Origin: Kineococcus xinjiangensis
GTDB taxonomy: Bacteria; Actinomycetota; Actinomycetes; Actinomycetales; Kineococcaceae
DNA length: 64,000 nucleotides
Assembly (NCBI RefSeq): GCF_002934625.1
Contig: NZ_PTJD01000004.1
Span: forward strand, 124,001-188,000
Direction: 5' to 3'
Part shown: in pieces, positions 44,206 through 52,579 of the stretch
Layout: each line of letters begins with the position of its first letter
Numbering within the stretch: the first letter of the stretch is position 1
Notes under the pieces: model-generated
Databases searched by the model: none
Told to the model about the DNA's origin: nothing
The model's input: the letters and a program-made list of their open reading frames with translations, nothing else
Program-made: the position numbers and the translations under genes

Positions 44206-45000
44206 GTGAGCAGCGAGGAACCGATGCCCGTCCGCACCGCCGCGGAGCTCGACGCCATGCGCGAGGCCGGGCGCATCGTGGCGCGGACCCTGCAGGCGGT
44301 GCGCGCCGCCGCGGTACCGGGTGCCCGGCTGCGCGACCTCGACGAGATCGCCCAGACCTGCATCCGCGAAGCCGGCGCCCTCCCCTCGTTCCTCGGCTAC
44401 GCGCCGTCCTGGGCGCCGACCCCCTTCAACGGCGTGCTGTGCCTGTCGGTCAACGAGGTCGTCGTGCACGGCCGCCCCACCGGCCGGCGCCTCGACGACG
44501 GGGACCTGCTCAGCATCGACTGCGGCGCCGTCGCCGACGGCTGGCACGGCGACTCCGCGCTGACCGTCCACGTCGGGGAGCGGGCCGGGCACGTCTGGGA
44601 GGCCGACGACCGGCTGGTGCGCGCCACGGAGGAGGCCCTCGCCGCGGGCATCGCCGCCGCCCGGCCCGGCGCCACCCTGCTGGACGTGGCCCGGGCGGTG
44701 GACGAGGTCGCCGTCCGCCACGGCTACGCCCACCTGCCCGACCACGGCGGGCACGGCATCGGCCGCAGCATGCACGAGGCGCCCTTCGTGCCGAACCGCC
44801 CCACCCCGAACGCCGCGCAGCACCGCCTCCGGGTGGGCAACACGCTCGCCATCGAGCCGATGCTGCTGTCCGGGGAGGGCCGCTACCGCACCGCGAAGGA
44901 CGGCTGGTCCGTCGTGGCGCTGGACAAGAAGCGCGCCGCGCACGCCGAGCACACCGTCGCCGTGACCGCCGACGGCCCGGTGGTGCTGACGGCCCCCTGA
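44206..45000 (+). CDS. map: Methionine aminopeptidase, type I
   Basis: This enzyme removes the initiator Met from nascent proteins. The 264-aa product has the five metal ligands: the Asp of LSIDCGAVADGWHGDSALT (two), His of HGIGRSMHEAP, Glu of AIEPMLL and Glu of AEHTVAV. GTG 44206 lies 9 nt after a CATACT -10-like box (44192-44197), pointing to a leaderless transcript; ATG 44224 with GAGGAA is an alternative that removes six residues. It is not in the usual secY-adk-map-infA cluster, so it may be a second Map. Confidence 0.93.
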   Translation: MSSEEPMPVRTAAELDAMREAGRIVARTLQAVRAAAVPGARLRDLDEIAQTCIREAGALPSFLGYAPSWAPTPFNGVLCLSVNEVVVHGRPTGRRLDDGDLLSIDCGAVADGWHGDSALTVHVGERAGHVWEADDRLVRATEEALAAGIAAARPGATLLDVARAVDEVAVRHGYAHLPDHGGHGIGRSMHEAPFVPNRPTPNAAQHRLRVGNTLAIEPMLLSGEGRYRTAKDGWSVVALDKKRAAHAEHTVAVTADGPVVLTAP

Positions 45001-45016
45001 CCGGGCGCCGGCGGCG

Positions 45017-45205
45017 TCAGCCTGCGTTGCGGAGCAGGAAGTCCTGGTCCGGGTCGCGCCCCATGGTCGGATCGGGAGCCGGCAGCGGATCGTGGCGCTC
45101 CACCACGTCGGCGATGCGCGCGGGATCCGGCAGGGTGCGGTAGCGGCTCCTCGGATCGGACGTGCCCTCGACCCCCGGCGGTCCTGCTGCGCGGTCTTCG
45201 CCCAC
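45017..45205 (-). CDS. Small conserved-looking protein, unknown
   Basis: A 62-aa frame (GTG 45205, GAGAGGGG 8 nt upstream) ends SRYRTLPDP, IADVVERHDPLPAPDP and GRDPDQDFLLRNAG. The pattern of a short tail DPD-x-DF-LLR-AG recalls small actinobacterial hypothetical proteins. Longer starts exist up to 45349. It converges with map. No function is suggested. Confidence 0.5.
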   Translation of the reverse strand: MGEDRAAGPPGVEGTSDPRSRYRTLPDPARIADVVERHDPLPAPDPTMGRDPDQDFLLRNAG

Positions 45206-45643
45206 GACGCCCACCCCTCTCGCTGCGAGGCACGCGGAGCGCCCCTCTGCTGCAGCCTCCTCCCGGAGAGCGGCGCGGGCCAGCGGACACTCCTGCTGCA
45301 GCGAGAGCCCGGCACCCGGATCCGCCGTGGGTCCGGAGCGGCGTGTCACCGTCTCGATGCAGCGGGAGTGTCAGCACCGGGCGAGACGGCGGCTGCGACG
45401 ACGTCCTCCACCTGGACCACCCGGTGGCCTCGATGAGCTTCCGCAAGCCCTCCGGAGCCGGGGTCCTGCTCGCCCTCTGCGCCGCAGCACCCCACACCGG
45501 CCCGGTCGTCGCGTACTGCCCCGAGACGGAGAGCGTCGCCGTCGTCCACCCCGGTCGGCAACCGGCCGAGCTGCGACGGCGATGGCCGTGGTGACGACCA
45601 CCCGCGCCGTGGAGGTCACCGGCGCACGGGAAGGCTCCCCGAC
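45206..45643. other. Region without a convincing gene
   Basis: The 438 bp between the small gene and the GNAT remnant hold only short frames. One plus-strand frame (45343-45594) reads SFRKPSGAGVLLALCAAAPHTGP but has no start site and no family. Composition is less G/C-skewed than neighbouring genes, consistent with decay. Confidence 0.5.
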
Positions 45644-45976
45644 GTGACGACGGGCACGCGCTCCGCCGATGCGCCGGAGGTGGTGGTGCGACGAGCGGGC
45701 GCCGCCGACGTGCAGGACGTGCTCGACGTCGCCGTGGCTCCTGCCCACCAGGGCCGAGGTGTCGGGCGGCGGTTGTTGCGACTGGCGGAGGAGCAGGCGG
45801 GAACGATGGGCATCGCGCAGGTCCGGCTCTCCACCCACGAGGCGATGAGCGAGAACGCCTCCTGCTACCCGCGTCGGGGTTGCCGCCAGAGCCACCGAGC
45901 CGTTCAGGACGGCTACCGGCGCGTCTTCTTCGCCAAGGGCCCCGGTGCGGGGAGCGCAGGTGCCGACCGCGGCTGA
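45644..45976 (+). pseudogene. GNAT acetyltransferase with internal deletion
   Basis: The frame of 110 codons keeps a GNAT N-terminal strand (VVVRRAGAADVQDVL) that runs directly into VAVAPAHQGRGVGRRLLRLAEEQA, the acetyl-CoA loop Q-G-R-G-V-G, and a C-terminal THEAMSENASCYPRRG. About 40-50 residues that should carry strands beta2-beta4 are missing, and the C-terminal YPRLGY motif is altered (YPRRGC). It is probably non-functional. No frame shift is seen, so an in-frame deletion is inferred. Confidence 0.6.
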
Positions 45977-46013
45977 CCGCCCGCGTCCACAGCACCCGCG
46001 CCCGGAGCAGCCC

Positions 46014-46676
46014 TCAGAGGTCGGCGTCGAAGTGGCAGCCCGCGTGGGAGCCGAAGAACGACTCGGCGGCGCGGGTCCTCGCCTCCGCGGAGCTGCGAGG
46101 CAGCCGCCGCAGCGTGGCCAGTGCGGCGTCGAGGGCGGCGATGCGGTCGCGTGCCGCCGGGCGCGTGCCGCCGGGCAGTGCCCGCCCGTCGACCACGGCG
46201 CCGCGCACGAACCGCTCCCCGCGACCGTCCGCCAGGTCGATCGCCGCGGCGTAGTAGGTCACCTGCATGAGGCTCTGGGAGGTGTGCTCCCACACGCCGT
46301 CGGGCGGGATGGCCCCGGTGACGCGGCCGCCGGCCGCGGTGATGCCCGCGGCGTCCGGGGAGCCGTGGGGGCCCAGGGGGAATCCGAGCTCCGCGGGGGT
46401 CTCCTCCACGGCCCGCACCGTGCCGTCGGCCGCTGCGGTGAGGGACAGCCGCCCCGTCCCCGCCAGGAACCCCAGGACCACCTCGGGCGTGGTGTCGAGC
46501 GCGTCGACGAGGCCGTCGACGAGCGCCGCGGAGGCCCGCCGGGACCGCTGCCGCTCCGGGCCGCCGTCGGGGCCCTGCTCCCAGAGGGGGATCCAGCGCG
46601 TGCGGTGGATCGGGTCCACGCCCGTCACGACGGGCGAGCCGGTCCGGGTGGGCTCCACGACGCCTCCCACCGGCAT
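46014..46676 (-). CDS. Hypothetical protein, 220 aa
   Basis: No family was recognised. The product is soluble with no signal peptide or span. It has a strand-rich middle (EVVLGFLAGTGRLSLTAAADG), VWEHTSQSLMQVTYYAAAIDLADGRGERFVRG and a C-terminal helix ending FGSHAGCHFDADL. The ATG start is 46676; upstream 46677-46802 contains nothing else. Its high G+C and third-position bias agree with a real gene. Confidence 0.7.
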   Translation of the reverse strand: MPVGGVVEPTRTGSPVVTGVDPIHRTRWIPLWEQGPDGGPERQRSRRASAALVDGLVDALDTTPEVVLGFLAGTGRLSLTAAADGTVRAVEETPAELGFPLGPHGSPDAAGITAAGGRVTGAIPPDGVWEHTSQSLMQVTYYAAAIDLADGRGERFVRGAVVDGRALPGGTRPAARDRIAALDAALATLRRLPRSSAEARTRAAESFFGSHAGCHFDADL

Positions 46677-46802
46677 CGCGGGCGCCGCCGGCGGGGCGCC
46701 CTCTTGCGCAGGGGGTCGGCGAGCCGGGCCCGCGGCTTGAGCGCACCGCTGCTCACGCAGGGCCGCCCGGGTGACGCCGGCACCTGACCGGCCCCGTGGG
46801 GC

Positions 46803-48344
46803 TCAGCCCGCGAGCTGCAGCGCCTCCGTGGTGCGCGCCACCGTGGCCGACAGCAGATCCTCGTCCTCGGACAGCTTGCGCCCGTAGGAGGGCACCACCT
46901 CCCGCAGGCGCGGCTCCCACGCCTCGATGCGGGACGGGAAGCACTTCCGCAGCAGGTTGAGCATCACGTCCACCGCCGTGGAGGCCCCGGGCGAGGCGCC
47001 CAGCAGCGCCGCGATGGAGCCGTCACCGGCGTGGACGAGCTCGGTGCCGAACTGCAGCACCCCGCCGCGCGGGCCCTTCTTGATGACCTGGACGCGCTGG
47101 CCGGCGGTGATGAGCTCCCAGTCCTGCTCCGCCGCGTCGGGGTAGAACACCCGCAGCGCCTCGAGGCGCTGCTCGCGCGACTGCAGCACCTGCTTCACGA
47201 GGTAGGTCGTCAGCGGCACGTTGTCGCGCGCGACGGCCAGCATCGGCAGCAGGTTGTCGGGCCTGATCGAGAAGGGCAGGTCCGTGAGGGCGCCCTGCTT
47301 CAGGAAGCGCGGCGAGAAGCCCGCGTAGGGGCCGAAGAGCAGCGCCCGCTCCCCCGCCACGATGCGGGTGTCCAGGTGCGGCACCGACATGGGCGGGGCG
47401 CCGACCTCCGCCTGGCCGTAGACCTTCGCGCTGTGCCGCTGGGCCACCTCGGGGCGGCGGCAGCGGAGGAACTGCCCGCTGACGGGGAATCCGCCGAAGC
47501 CGCGCCCCTCGGGGATCCCGGAGCGCTGCAGCAGGTGCAGGGCCCCACCGCCGGAGCCGACGAAGACGAAGGGGGCGCGCAGGGTGGCGGAGCCTCCCCC
47601 GGCCTCGCGGACGGAGACCTCCCAGCCTGTCCCGGAGCGCTTGACGTCCTTGACGGTGCGCCCGGTGTGCACCTGGACACCGCGCTGCTGGGCCAGTCCC
47701 AGCAGCGCGCGGGTCAGCTCGCCGAAGTCGACGTCGGTACCGGCCGCGGAGCGCGTCGCGGCGATGCGCTCGGACGGGTCGCGCCCGTCGGTGAGCAGCG
47801 GTGCCCACTCCCCGATCCGCCCACGCTCGGTCGACCACTCCATGCCGCGGAAGAGGGGGTGGTCGCTGAGGGCGTCGTAGCGGGCCCGCAGGTAGGCGGT
47901 GTTCGCGTCGCCGCGCACGAAGCTCATGTGCGGCACCGGGTTGATGAACCGCGTCGGGTCGGGGATGGCGCCCGACTCCACCAGGTGGGCCCAGAACTGC
48001 CGGGACACCTGCCACGACTCGTTGACGGAGACGGCCTTGCTGATCTCGACGCCCCCGTCGGAGCGGGCGGGCGTGTAGTTCAGCTCGCACAGCGCGGCGT
48101 GCCCGGTGCCGGCGTTGTGCCACGGCGCGGAGCTCTCCTGCCCCAGGGCGGAGAGCTTCTCCAGGACGACGACGGACCAGTCCGGCTGCACCTCGGTGAG
48201 CAGCGCGGCGAGGGTGGCGCTCATGATGCCGCCGCCGATGAGGACGGCGTCGTACCTCTGCGGTCCGGCGGCGGGGCCCGGGACGGCCCTCGGAGTCGGC
48301 CCCGGAGTGGGCCCGGGAGTGGGCGCGGGCTGGGTTGCGGACAC
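46803..48344 (-). CDS. mqo: Malate:quinone oxidoreductase
   Basis: Mqo is an FAD-dependent membrane-associated enzyme that oxidises malate and reduces quinone in the TCA cycle. The 513-aa product shows the FAD loop AVLIGGGIMSATLAALL, LGQESSAPWHNAGTGHAALCE, the typical VNESWQVSRQFWAHLV, PVPHMSFVRG, FVGSGGGALHLLQRSGIPE and the C-terminal LGASPGASTAVDVML. GTG 48344 is set by GAGG 8 nt upstream; a PTPGPTPGPTP stretch precedes the domain. Direct repeats with CTCACACCC lie about 130 bp upstream. Confidence 0.95.
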   Translation of the reverse strand: MSATQPAPTPGPTPGPTPRAVPGPAAGPQRYDAVLIGGGIMSATLAALLTEVQPDWSVVVLEKLSALGQESSAPWHNAGTGHAALCELNYTPARSDGGVEISKAVSVNESWQVSRQFWAHLVESGAIPDPTRFINPVPHMSFVRGDANTAYLRARYDALSDHPLFRGMEWSTERGRIGEWAPLLTDGRDPSERIAATRSAAGTDVDFGELTRALLGLAQQRGVQVHTGRTVKDVKRSGTGWEVSVREAGGGSATLRAPFVFVGSGGGALHLLQRSGIPEGRGFGGFPVSGQFLRCRRPEVAQRHSAKVYGQAEVGAPPMSVPHLDTRIVAGERALLFGPYAGFSPRFLKQGALTDLPFSIRPDNLLPMLAVARDNVPLTTYLVKQVLQSREQRLEALRVFYPDAAEQDWELITAGQRVQVIKKGPRGGVLQFGTELVHAGDGSIAALLGASPGASTAVDVMLNLLRKCFPSRIEAWEPRLREVVPSYGRKLSEDEDLLSATVARTTEALQLAG

Positions 48345-48466
48345 GGTGGCTGCCTCGCAGGTCGGAGGTCGCGGTGCGGGGCGCGGACGCTCCGCTGAGG
48401 ACGTACGAACGCTACGGCCCGGCACGCCCGGACGCGCGATCGGGGCGGCCCGACACGGTGCGACTC

Positions 48467-48505
48467 CGCTCACACCCGTCGCCCGCAGCGCGCTCACACC
48501 CGTCG
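48467..48505. promoter_or_regulatory. Two 15-bp direct repeats upstream of mqo
   Basis: CGCTCACACCCGTCG occurs at 48467-48481 and again at 48491-48505, 24 bp apart start to start, in the upstream region of mqo. The CTCACAC core equals the half-site of the palindrome before the NlpC/P60 gene (53562-53577). Confidence 0.6.
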
Positions 48506-48550
48506 GGCGCAGTCCTCGCCCTCGCCCCGCCGGGGTCGTCGCGAGGGCGC

Positions 48551-48781
48551 TCAGACCAGGCGCAGGCGCTCCCCGGCCACCTCGACGACGTCGCCCCGCT
48601 TCAGCTGCCGGCCCCGGCGCTCCTCGACCTCGCCGTTGACGCGCACCTCGCCGGAGGTGAGCAGCGCCCGGGCGTCCGCACCGGTCTCGGCCACGTCACC
48701 GAGCTTGAGCAGCTGCCCCAGCCGGATGACGGCGGAGGCGGGGTCCTCCCCGGGCCGGGCGGAGATCTCGATGTCGCGCAC
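48551..48781 (-). CDS. Small S4-domain RNA-binding protein
   Basis: The 76-aa product is a stand-alone S4 domain: IRLGQLLKLGDVAETGADAR, GEVRVNGEVEERRGRQLKRGDVVEV, resembling YbcJ/RlbA and the Hsp15-like group. It probably binds rRNA or tRNA stems. GTG 48781 gives the usual size. It is 60 bp from the stop of the next upstream gene. Confidence 0.9.
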   Translation of the reverse strand: MRDIEISARPGEDPASAVIRLGQLLKLGDVAETGADARALLTSGEVRVNGEVEERRGRQLKRGDVVEVAGERLRLV

Positions 48782-48841
48782 CGGCGCATCCTGCCAGCCG
48801 GGCGGGGAGCCGCGCGGGCCGGGAGAGGGCGCGGCGCCGGG

Positions 48842-49318
48842 TCAGGTGGCGTGCGGTGCGGCGCCGGGGTCCTCGTCGAGGGCGAGGGCGTGCAGCACGG
48901 AGCTGACGCGCGCCGCGTCCGCCTCGTCGAAGCGCGCAGGCAGGACCAGCTCGGCGCGCCGGCCCCCGCGCAGGACCACGGGGATCCGGACGGTGTCCGC
49001 GCCGGGGGCGACGCCGCCGGTGGGGGCGCCCTCGTCCACTGCCGCCTCCTCGAGGGGAGCGGCCTCCTGCGCGGCGGGCACCGGGGGTTCCTCGACGGCT
49101 ACGACCTCGGCGTCCTCGACGCCCCCGGCGGGCTCGGCGGGAGACGGGGCCGCGCCGGCGCCCCTGCCCTCGCTGCCGGCGGTGGTGAGGAACGTGCGCA
49201 GGCGGTCCACACCGCTGCGCGCGGCGAGCCCGGCCATCGGGTCGAGGTAGCCCTGCTTCACCGCGCGCTGCAGCAGGTCGTCCAGCGCCGATGCGGCGCG
49301 GTCGTCCTCGGTGCCCAT
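48842..49318 (-). CDS. Hypothetical acidic protein, 158 aa
   Basis: ATG 49318 is chosen because GGAGG lies 5 nt upstream. The first half has a helix (ALDDLLQRAVKQGYLDP) and LRTFLTTAG; a long Ala/Pro/Glu-rich linker (residues 50-110) is likely disordered; the end has VRIPVVLRGGRRAELVLPARF. No family was recognised. Same-strand neighbours are S4 and WrbA, but gaps are over 50 bp. Confidence 0.7.
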   Translation of the reverse strand: MGTEDDRAASALDDLLQRAVKQGYLDPMAGLAARSGVDRLRTFLTTAGSEGRGAGAAPSPAEPAGGVEDAEVVAVEEPPVPAAQEAAPLEEAAVDEGAPTGGVAPGADTVRIPVVLRGGRRAELVLPARFDEADAARVSSVLHALALDEDPGAAPHAT

Positions 49319-49485
49319 CTCGTCCTCCGTCGTCCCGTCGGCGATTCCCGGGCGTCCTCCAGCCGGCGGTCGCCGGGTACGTCGCAGCATCTGCGCGCGG
49401 CGGCGGCACGGTCAATCCGGGAGGACCCCCAGGTCACCCCGAGGAGCCCCGGCCGACCGTGCCGCCGCAGCGTCCGCGCGGGCGC

Positions 49486-50112
49486 TCAGCGACCCGCCTT
49501 GAGGGCGGCGGCGATGCGCACCACCCGCTGGGCCTGGACCCGCGCGGCGGCGCGCGTCACGTCGTCGACGGGGTTCTCGCCGTTGCCGTCGACGTGGGAG
49601 GTGCCGTAGGGGTTGCCGTCGGCGAACTTGGCGGGGTCGGTGTAGCCGGGGGCCACGACGATGCCGCCGAAGTGGTGGATGGTGGTGTAGAGGGCCAGCA
49701 GCGTGGACTCCTGCCCGCCGTGGCGGGTGCTGGTGGAGGTGAAGCCGCTGTAGACCTTGTCCGCCAGCAGGCCCTGCGCCCAGAGCCCGCCGAGGGTGTC
49801 GAGGAACTGCTTGAGCTGGGCGGCGACGTTGCCGAAGCGGGTGGGCGAGCCGAAGATCACGGCGTCGGCCCAGGTCATGTCGTCCTTGTCGGCCTCGATC
49901 ACGTCCTGGGTGGCGGCCGCGTGCTGGGCCCAGCCCTGGTTGCTCGCGATGGCCTCCTCGGGGGCCAGCTCGTGGACCTTGCGCAGGCGGACCTCGGCGC
50001 CCGCCTTCTCGGCGGCCTCGGCGATGGTGCGGGCGATCTCGTAGTTGGTGCCGGTGGAGGAGTAGTAGATGACGCTGAGTCGGACGGGCTCGGTCACGTC
50101 GGATCCGGTCAC
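49486..50112 (-). CDS. wrbA: NAD(P)H:quinone oxidoreductase, WrbA type
   Basis: WrbA is a flavodoxin-like FMN protein that reduces quinones by two electrons and lowers redox cycling. The 208-aa product has LSVIYYSSTGTNYEIARTIAEAA (FMN phosphate loop), VIFGSPTRFGNVAAQLKQFLD, FTSTSTRHGGQESTLLALYTTIHHFG and GNPYGTSHV. GTG 50112 follows GGAG at 7 nt; an upstream TTG at 50166 is possible but has no such site. It is divergent from ohr, fitting an oxidative-stress pair. Confidence 0.93.
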   Translation of the reverse strand: MTGSDVTEPVRLSVIYYSSTGTNYEIARTIAEAAEKAGAEVRLRKVHELAPEEAIASNQGWAQHAAATQDVIEADKDDMTWADAVIFGSPTRFGNVAAQLKQFLDTLGGLWAQGLLADKVYSGFTSTSTRHGGQESTLLALYTTIHHFGGIVVAPGYTDPAKFADGNPYGTSHVDGNGENPVDDVTRAAARVQAQRVVRIAAALKAGR

Positions 50113-50261
50113 GGTGCTGCTCCAGTGCTCGTCGGCGGTGCGATGGGTCGTCGAGCTGATGGTCAAACACTCAACGTTCCCTCGACGCTAGACACGGCCT
50201 CCCGCGCGCGCCACTCGAGGGGCCTTGCGGCACCGGCCGGCGGACGCCCTAGGTTCGGGGC

Positions 50262-50696
50262 ATGACGAACACCCCTGACAAGATCGTCTACACCGCCGGC
50301 GCCACCGTGACCGGGGGCCGCCGCGGCGGACGCGCCGTGAGCGACGACGGCATCCTCGACCTGGAGCTGCAGGCCCCCAAGGAGACCGGCGGCCCCGGCG
50401 GCGCCACCAACCCCGAGCAGCTCTTCGCCGCCGGGTACGGCGCCTGCTTCCAGGGCGCCATGGGCCTCGCCGCCAAGGAGCTCGGCGTGGACGCCGGCGG
50501 CTCCACGCTGCGCGCCGAGGTCGGCCTGGGCCCGGAGGGCGAGAGCTTCGCCATCGCCGTCACCCTGCGCGTCACCGTGCCCGGCCTGACGCAGGAGCAG
50601 ACGCAGGAGCTCATCGAGCGCACCCACCAGCTCTGCCCCTACTCCAAGGCCGTCCGCGGCAACGTCCCGGTGACCCTGGTCGCCGAGACCGCCTGA
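50262..50696 (+). CDS. ohr: Organic hydroperoxide resistance protein Ohr
   Basis: Ohr is a thiol peroxidase that reduces organic hydroperoxides. The 144-aa product has VYTAGATVTGGRRGG, TNPEQLFAAGYGACFQGAM with the peroxidatic Cys, and THQLCPYSKAVRGNV with the resolving Cys. The ATG is 9 nt after a possible TAGGTT -10 (50251). No OhrR gene is adjacent; the 95-bp gap to wrbA has TCAAACACTCAAC but no clear OhrR box. A 16-bp hairpin follows the stop. Confidence 0.94.
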   Translation: MTNTPDKIVYTAGATVTGGRRGGRAVSDDGILDLELQAPKETGGPGGATNPEQLFAAGYGACFQGAMGLAAKELGVDAGGSTLRAEVGLGPEGESFAIAVTLRVTVPGLTQEQTQELIERTHQLCPYSKAVRGNVPVTLVAETA

Positions 50697-50707
50697 CCCC
50701 GTCCCCT

Positions 50708-50742
50708 CGCGGGCCCCGTCCCCGGCGGGGACGGGGCCCGCG
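50708..50742. terminator. Intrinsic terminator after ohr
   Basis: A perfect 16-bp stem (50708-50723 with 50727-50742) with a 3-nt loop, 12 nt after the stop of ohr. Confidence 0.87.
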
Positions 50743-50782
50743 GCACGAGGGGCTCCCGCCGCGGGCCCCGCGCTGGCACGCT

Positions 50783-51676
50783 GTGCCGGTGCACTCCCCC
50801 ACCGCGGACCACCCCGTCGCCGTCCCCGTGCTGCGGATGACCGCGTTCCCCGCCGGACCGGGCGGCGGCAACCCGGCGGGTGTGGTGCTCGACGCAACCG
50901 GCCTGCCCGACGCGCTCATGCAGGAGGTCGCGGCCCGGGTCGGCTACTCCGAGACGGCCTTCCTGACGGCCCCGCCGACCTCGCTGCGACCGGACCGGGC
51001 CGGGATCCGCTACTTCTCCCCCGTCGCGGAGGTGCCCTTCTGCGGCCACGCCACCATCGCCACCGCCGTCGCCCTCGCCCAGCGCGACGGCCCCGGCACC
51101 ACCGTCTTCGAGACACCGGTCGGCGAGGTGGAGATCCGCACGGTCGCCGGTCCGGACGGGCCCACCGCCTCCTTCACCAGCCGCGAGCCGCGCGTCGACG
51201 ACCTGGACGACGCGGTCCTCCAGCGCCTCCTGGGGCTGCTCGGCCTCACCGCCGCCGACCTGCACCCCGACCTGCCCCCGCGGCTGGCGTTCGCGGGCAA
51301 CGTCCACCCCGTCGTGGTCCTGGCCCACCGCGAGGCGTTCGACGCGTTCTCGTTCGACCCCACCGCCGTCCGCGCGCTCATGGACGAGCAGGGCTGGCGC
51401 GCGACCGTCACCGTCGTCCTGCCGCTCGACGAGCGGGACTTCGAGGCGCGCAACCTCTTCCCCGTCGGCACCCTCAGCGAGGACCCCGCGACGGGCTCGG
51501 CGGCAGCCTCCCTCGGCGGCTACCTGCGCACGCTGCGCCCGGGCAGCGCCCCGTTCCGGTTCACCGTGCACCAGGGCCGGCACGTGGGGCGGCCGAGTCT
51601 CATCGCCGTCGACGTGCCCGCCCGCGGGGGGATCGTCGTCTCCGGGACCGCCACGCTCCTCGCCCACGACGGCTGA
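50783..51676 (+). CDS. PhzF-family isomerase/epimerase-like protein
   Basis: The 297-aa product has the two-domain diaminopimelate-epimerase fold of PhzF proteins: TAFPAGPGGGNPAGVVLDA, FSPVAEVPFCGHATIATAVALA and SEDPATGSAAASLGGYL. Catalytic Glu in SETAFL is kept. Except for the phenazine enzyme the substrates are mostly unknown. GTG 50783 begins MPVHSP; a second GTG at 50789 is possible. It converges on the HNH gene. Confidence 0.9.
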   Translation: MPVHSPTADHPVAVPVLRMTAFPAGPGGGNPAGVVLDATGLPDALMQEVAARVGYSETAFLTAPPTSLRPDRAGIRYFSPVAEVPFCGHATIATAVALAQRDGPGTTVFETPVGEVEIRTVAGPDGPTASFTSREPRVDDLDDAVLQRLLGLLGLTAADLHPDLPPRLAFAGNVHPVVVLAHREAFDAFSFDPTAVRALMDEQGWRATVTVVLPLDERDFEARNLFPVGTLSEDPATGSAAASLGGYLRTLRPGSAPFRFTVHQGRHVGRPSLIAVDVPARGGIVVSGTATLLAHDG

Positions 51677-51699
51677 GCGGCCCCGCCCACCGGACCGGC

Positions 51700-52191
51700 T
51701 CAGGCAGCGGCCAGGAACTCCTCCCAGCGCGGGTCCGCCTGCTCCGCCCCCCGCACCGCCCACGACGCCCCCCGCGGCGGGCCCGGGACGAAGGGCAGCG
51801 TCCACCCCATCTCCTCCGGGGTGCGGTTGCCCTTGGCGTTGTTGCAGCGCACGCAGCAGGCGACGAGGTTGCCCCAGGAGTCCGGCCCGCGACGGCTGCG
51901 GGGCAGGACGTGGTCGACGGTGCTCGCCGGGCCGCGGCAGTAGGCGCAGCGGTGGTGGTCGCGGCGCAGGACCCCCCGCCGGCTGACGGGGACCACCCTG
52001 CCGTGGGGCACCCGCACGTACCGGCCCAGCAGGATCACGGACGGGCGGGCGAGCGTGAGCGTGGCGCCGATGACGGGTTCGCCGTCCTCCAGCACCACCG
52101 TCGCCTTGCCCGCCAGGACGAGCACGAGCGCCCTGCGGAACGTGACCACGGCCAGCGGTTCGTATCCGGCGTTCAGCACGAGGGTGCGCAC
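51700..52191 (-). CDS. HNH endonuclease family protein
   Basis: The 163-aa product begins VRTLVLNAGYEPLAVVTFRRA (split here at the first helix), a conserved actinobacterial start, and has an HNH motif: CAYCRGPASTVDHVLPRSR, WGNLVACCVRCNNAKGNRTP. GTG 52191 has GGAGG 5 nt upstream. A hairpin lies in its leader 20 nt before the start codon. A role in DNA repair or defence is possible; the target is unknown. Confidence 0.9.
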   Translation of the reverse strand: MRTLVLNAGYEPLAVVTFRRALVLVLAGKATVVLEDGEPVIGATLTLARPSVILLGRYVRVPHGRVVPVSRRGVLRRDHHRCAYCRGPASTVDHVLPRSRRGPDSWGNLVACCVRCNNAKGNRTPEEMGWTLPFVPGPPRGASWAVRGAEQADPRWEEFLAAA

Positions 52192-52211
52192 ATCCACCTC
52201 CACCGACGAGA

Positions 52212-52244
52212 AGAGGCGCCCTCCCGGGTCGGGAGTGCGCCTCT
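52212..52244 (-). promoter_or_regulatory. Terminator-like hairpin in the HNH leader
   Basis: On the minus strand AGAGGCGC pairs with GCGCCTCT, with an inner CTCCC/GGGAG stem, followed by TCTTCTC. It sits between an upstream -10-like TACAGT (near 52409) and the HNH start, so it could act as attenuator or terminate a small upstream transcript. Confidence 0.5.
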
Positions 52245-52514
52245 GACGGGGACGGCGTGCACCTGCACGCGCACCTGATGGTGGTGCCTCTGGATCGCTC
52301 CGGCCACACCCCTGCGCCGCCGTGGGCGGGCGCACGCGCCCGCGAGCCGGTGGTGCCGGGTGTCGTGCAGCACGGTTGCCTCCGCGGTGCCGTCGTCGTG
52401 GTTCGCACTGTACGTCCGGCTGCGGGCGGAGTCACGCGGGTTCGCCGCTGCTCACGCAGACGTCACCCGGATGTCGTCACCGGGGACCGTCGGGGAGCCC
52501 CTCCTGCCGCACGC
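52245..52514 (-). other. Leader region of the HNH gene with a possible 66-codon frame
   Basis: On the minus strand a GTG at 52373 with GGAGG 5 nt before it opens a His/Arg-rich frame that passes through the hairpin and ends at 52173, 19 bp inside the HNH gene. It is too unusual in composition to call a gene, but could be a leader frame. Nothing else is seen in 52374-52514. Confidence 0.35.
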
Positions 52515-52562
52515 GACGGCGGCCCGCACGGCCCCTGCGAGGGGGCTGCGCGGGCCGCCGTC
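52515..52562 (-). terminator. Terminator of the NlpC/P60 gene
   Basis: A 13-bp stem (52515-52527 with 52550-52562) with a 22-nt loop, immediately after the NlpC/P60 stop on the minus strand. Confidence 0.75.
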
Positions 52563-52579
52563 CGCGGTTCAGGACAGGC

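Noticed and set aside
45343-45594. Plus-strand frame of 83 codons as a gene.
   Set aside because: No ribosome site, no family, and composition like the surrounding decayed stretch.
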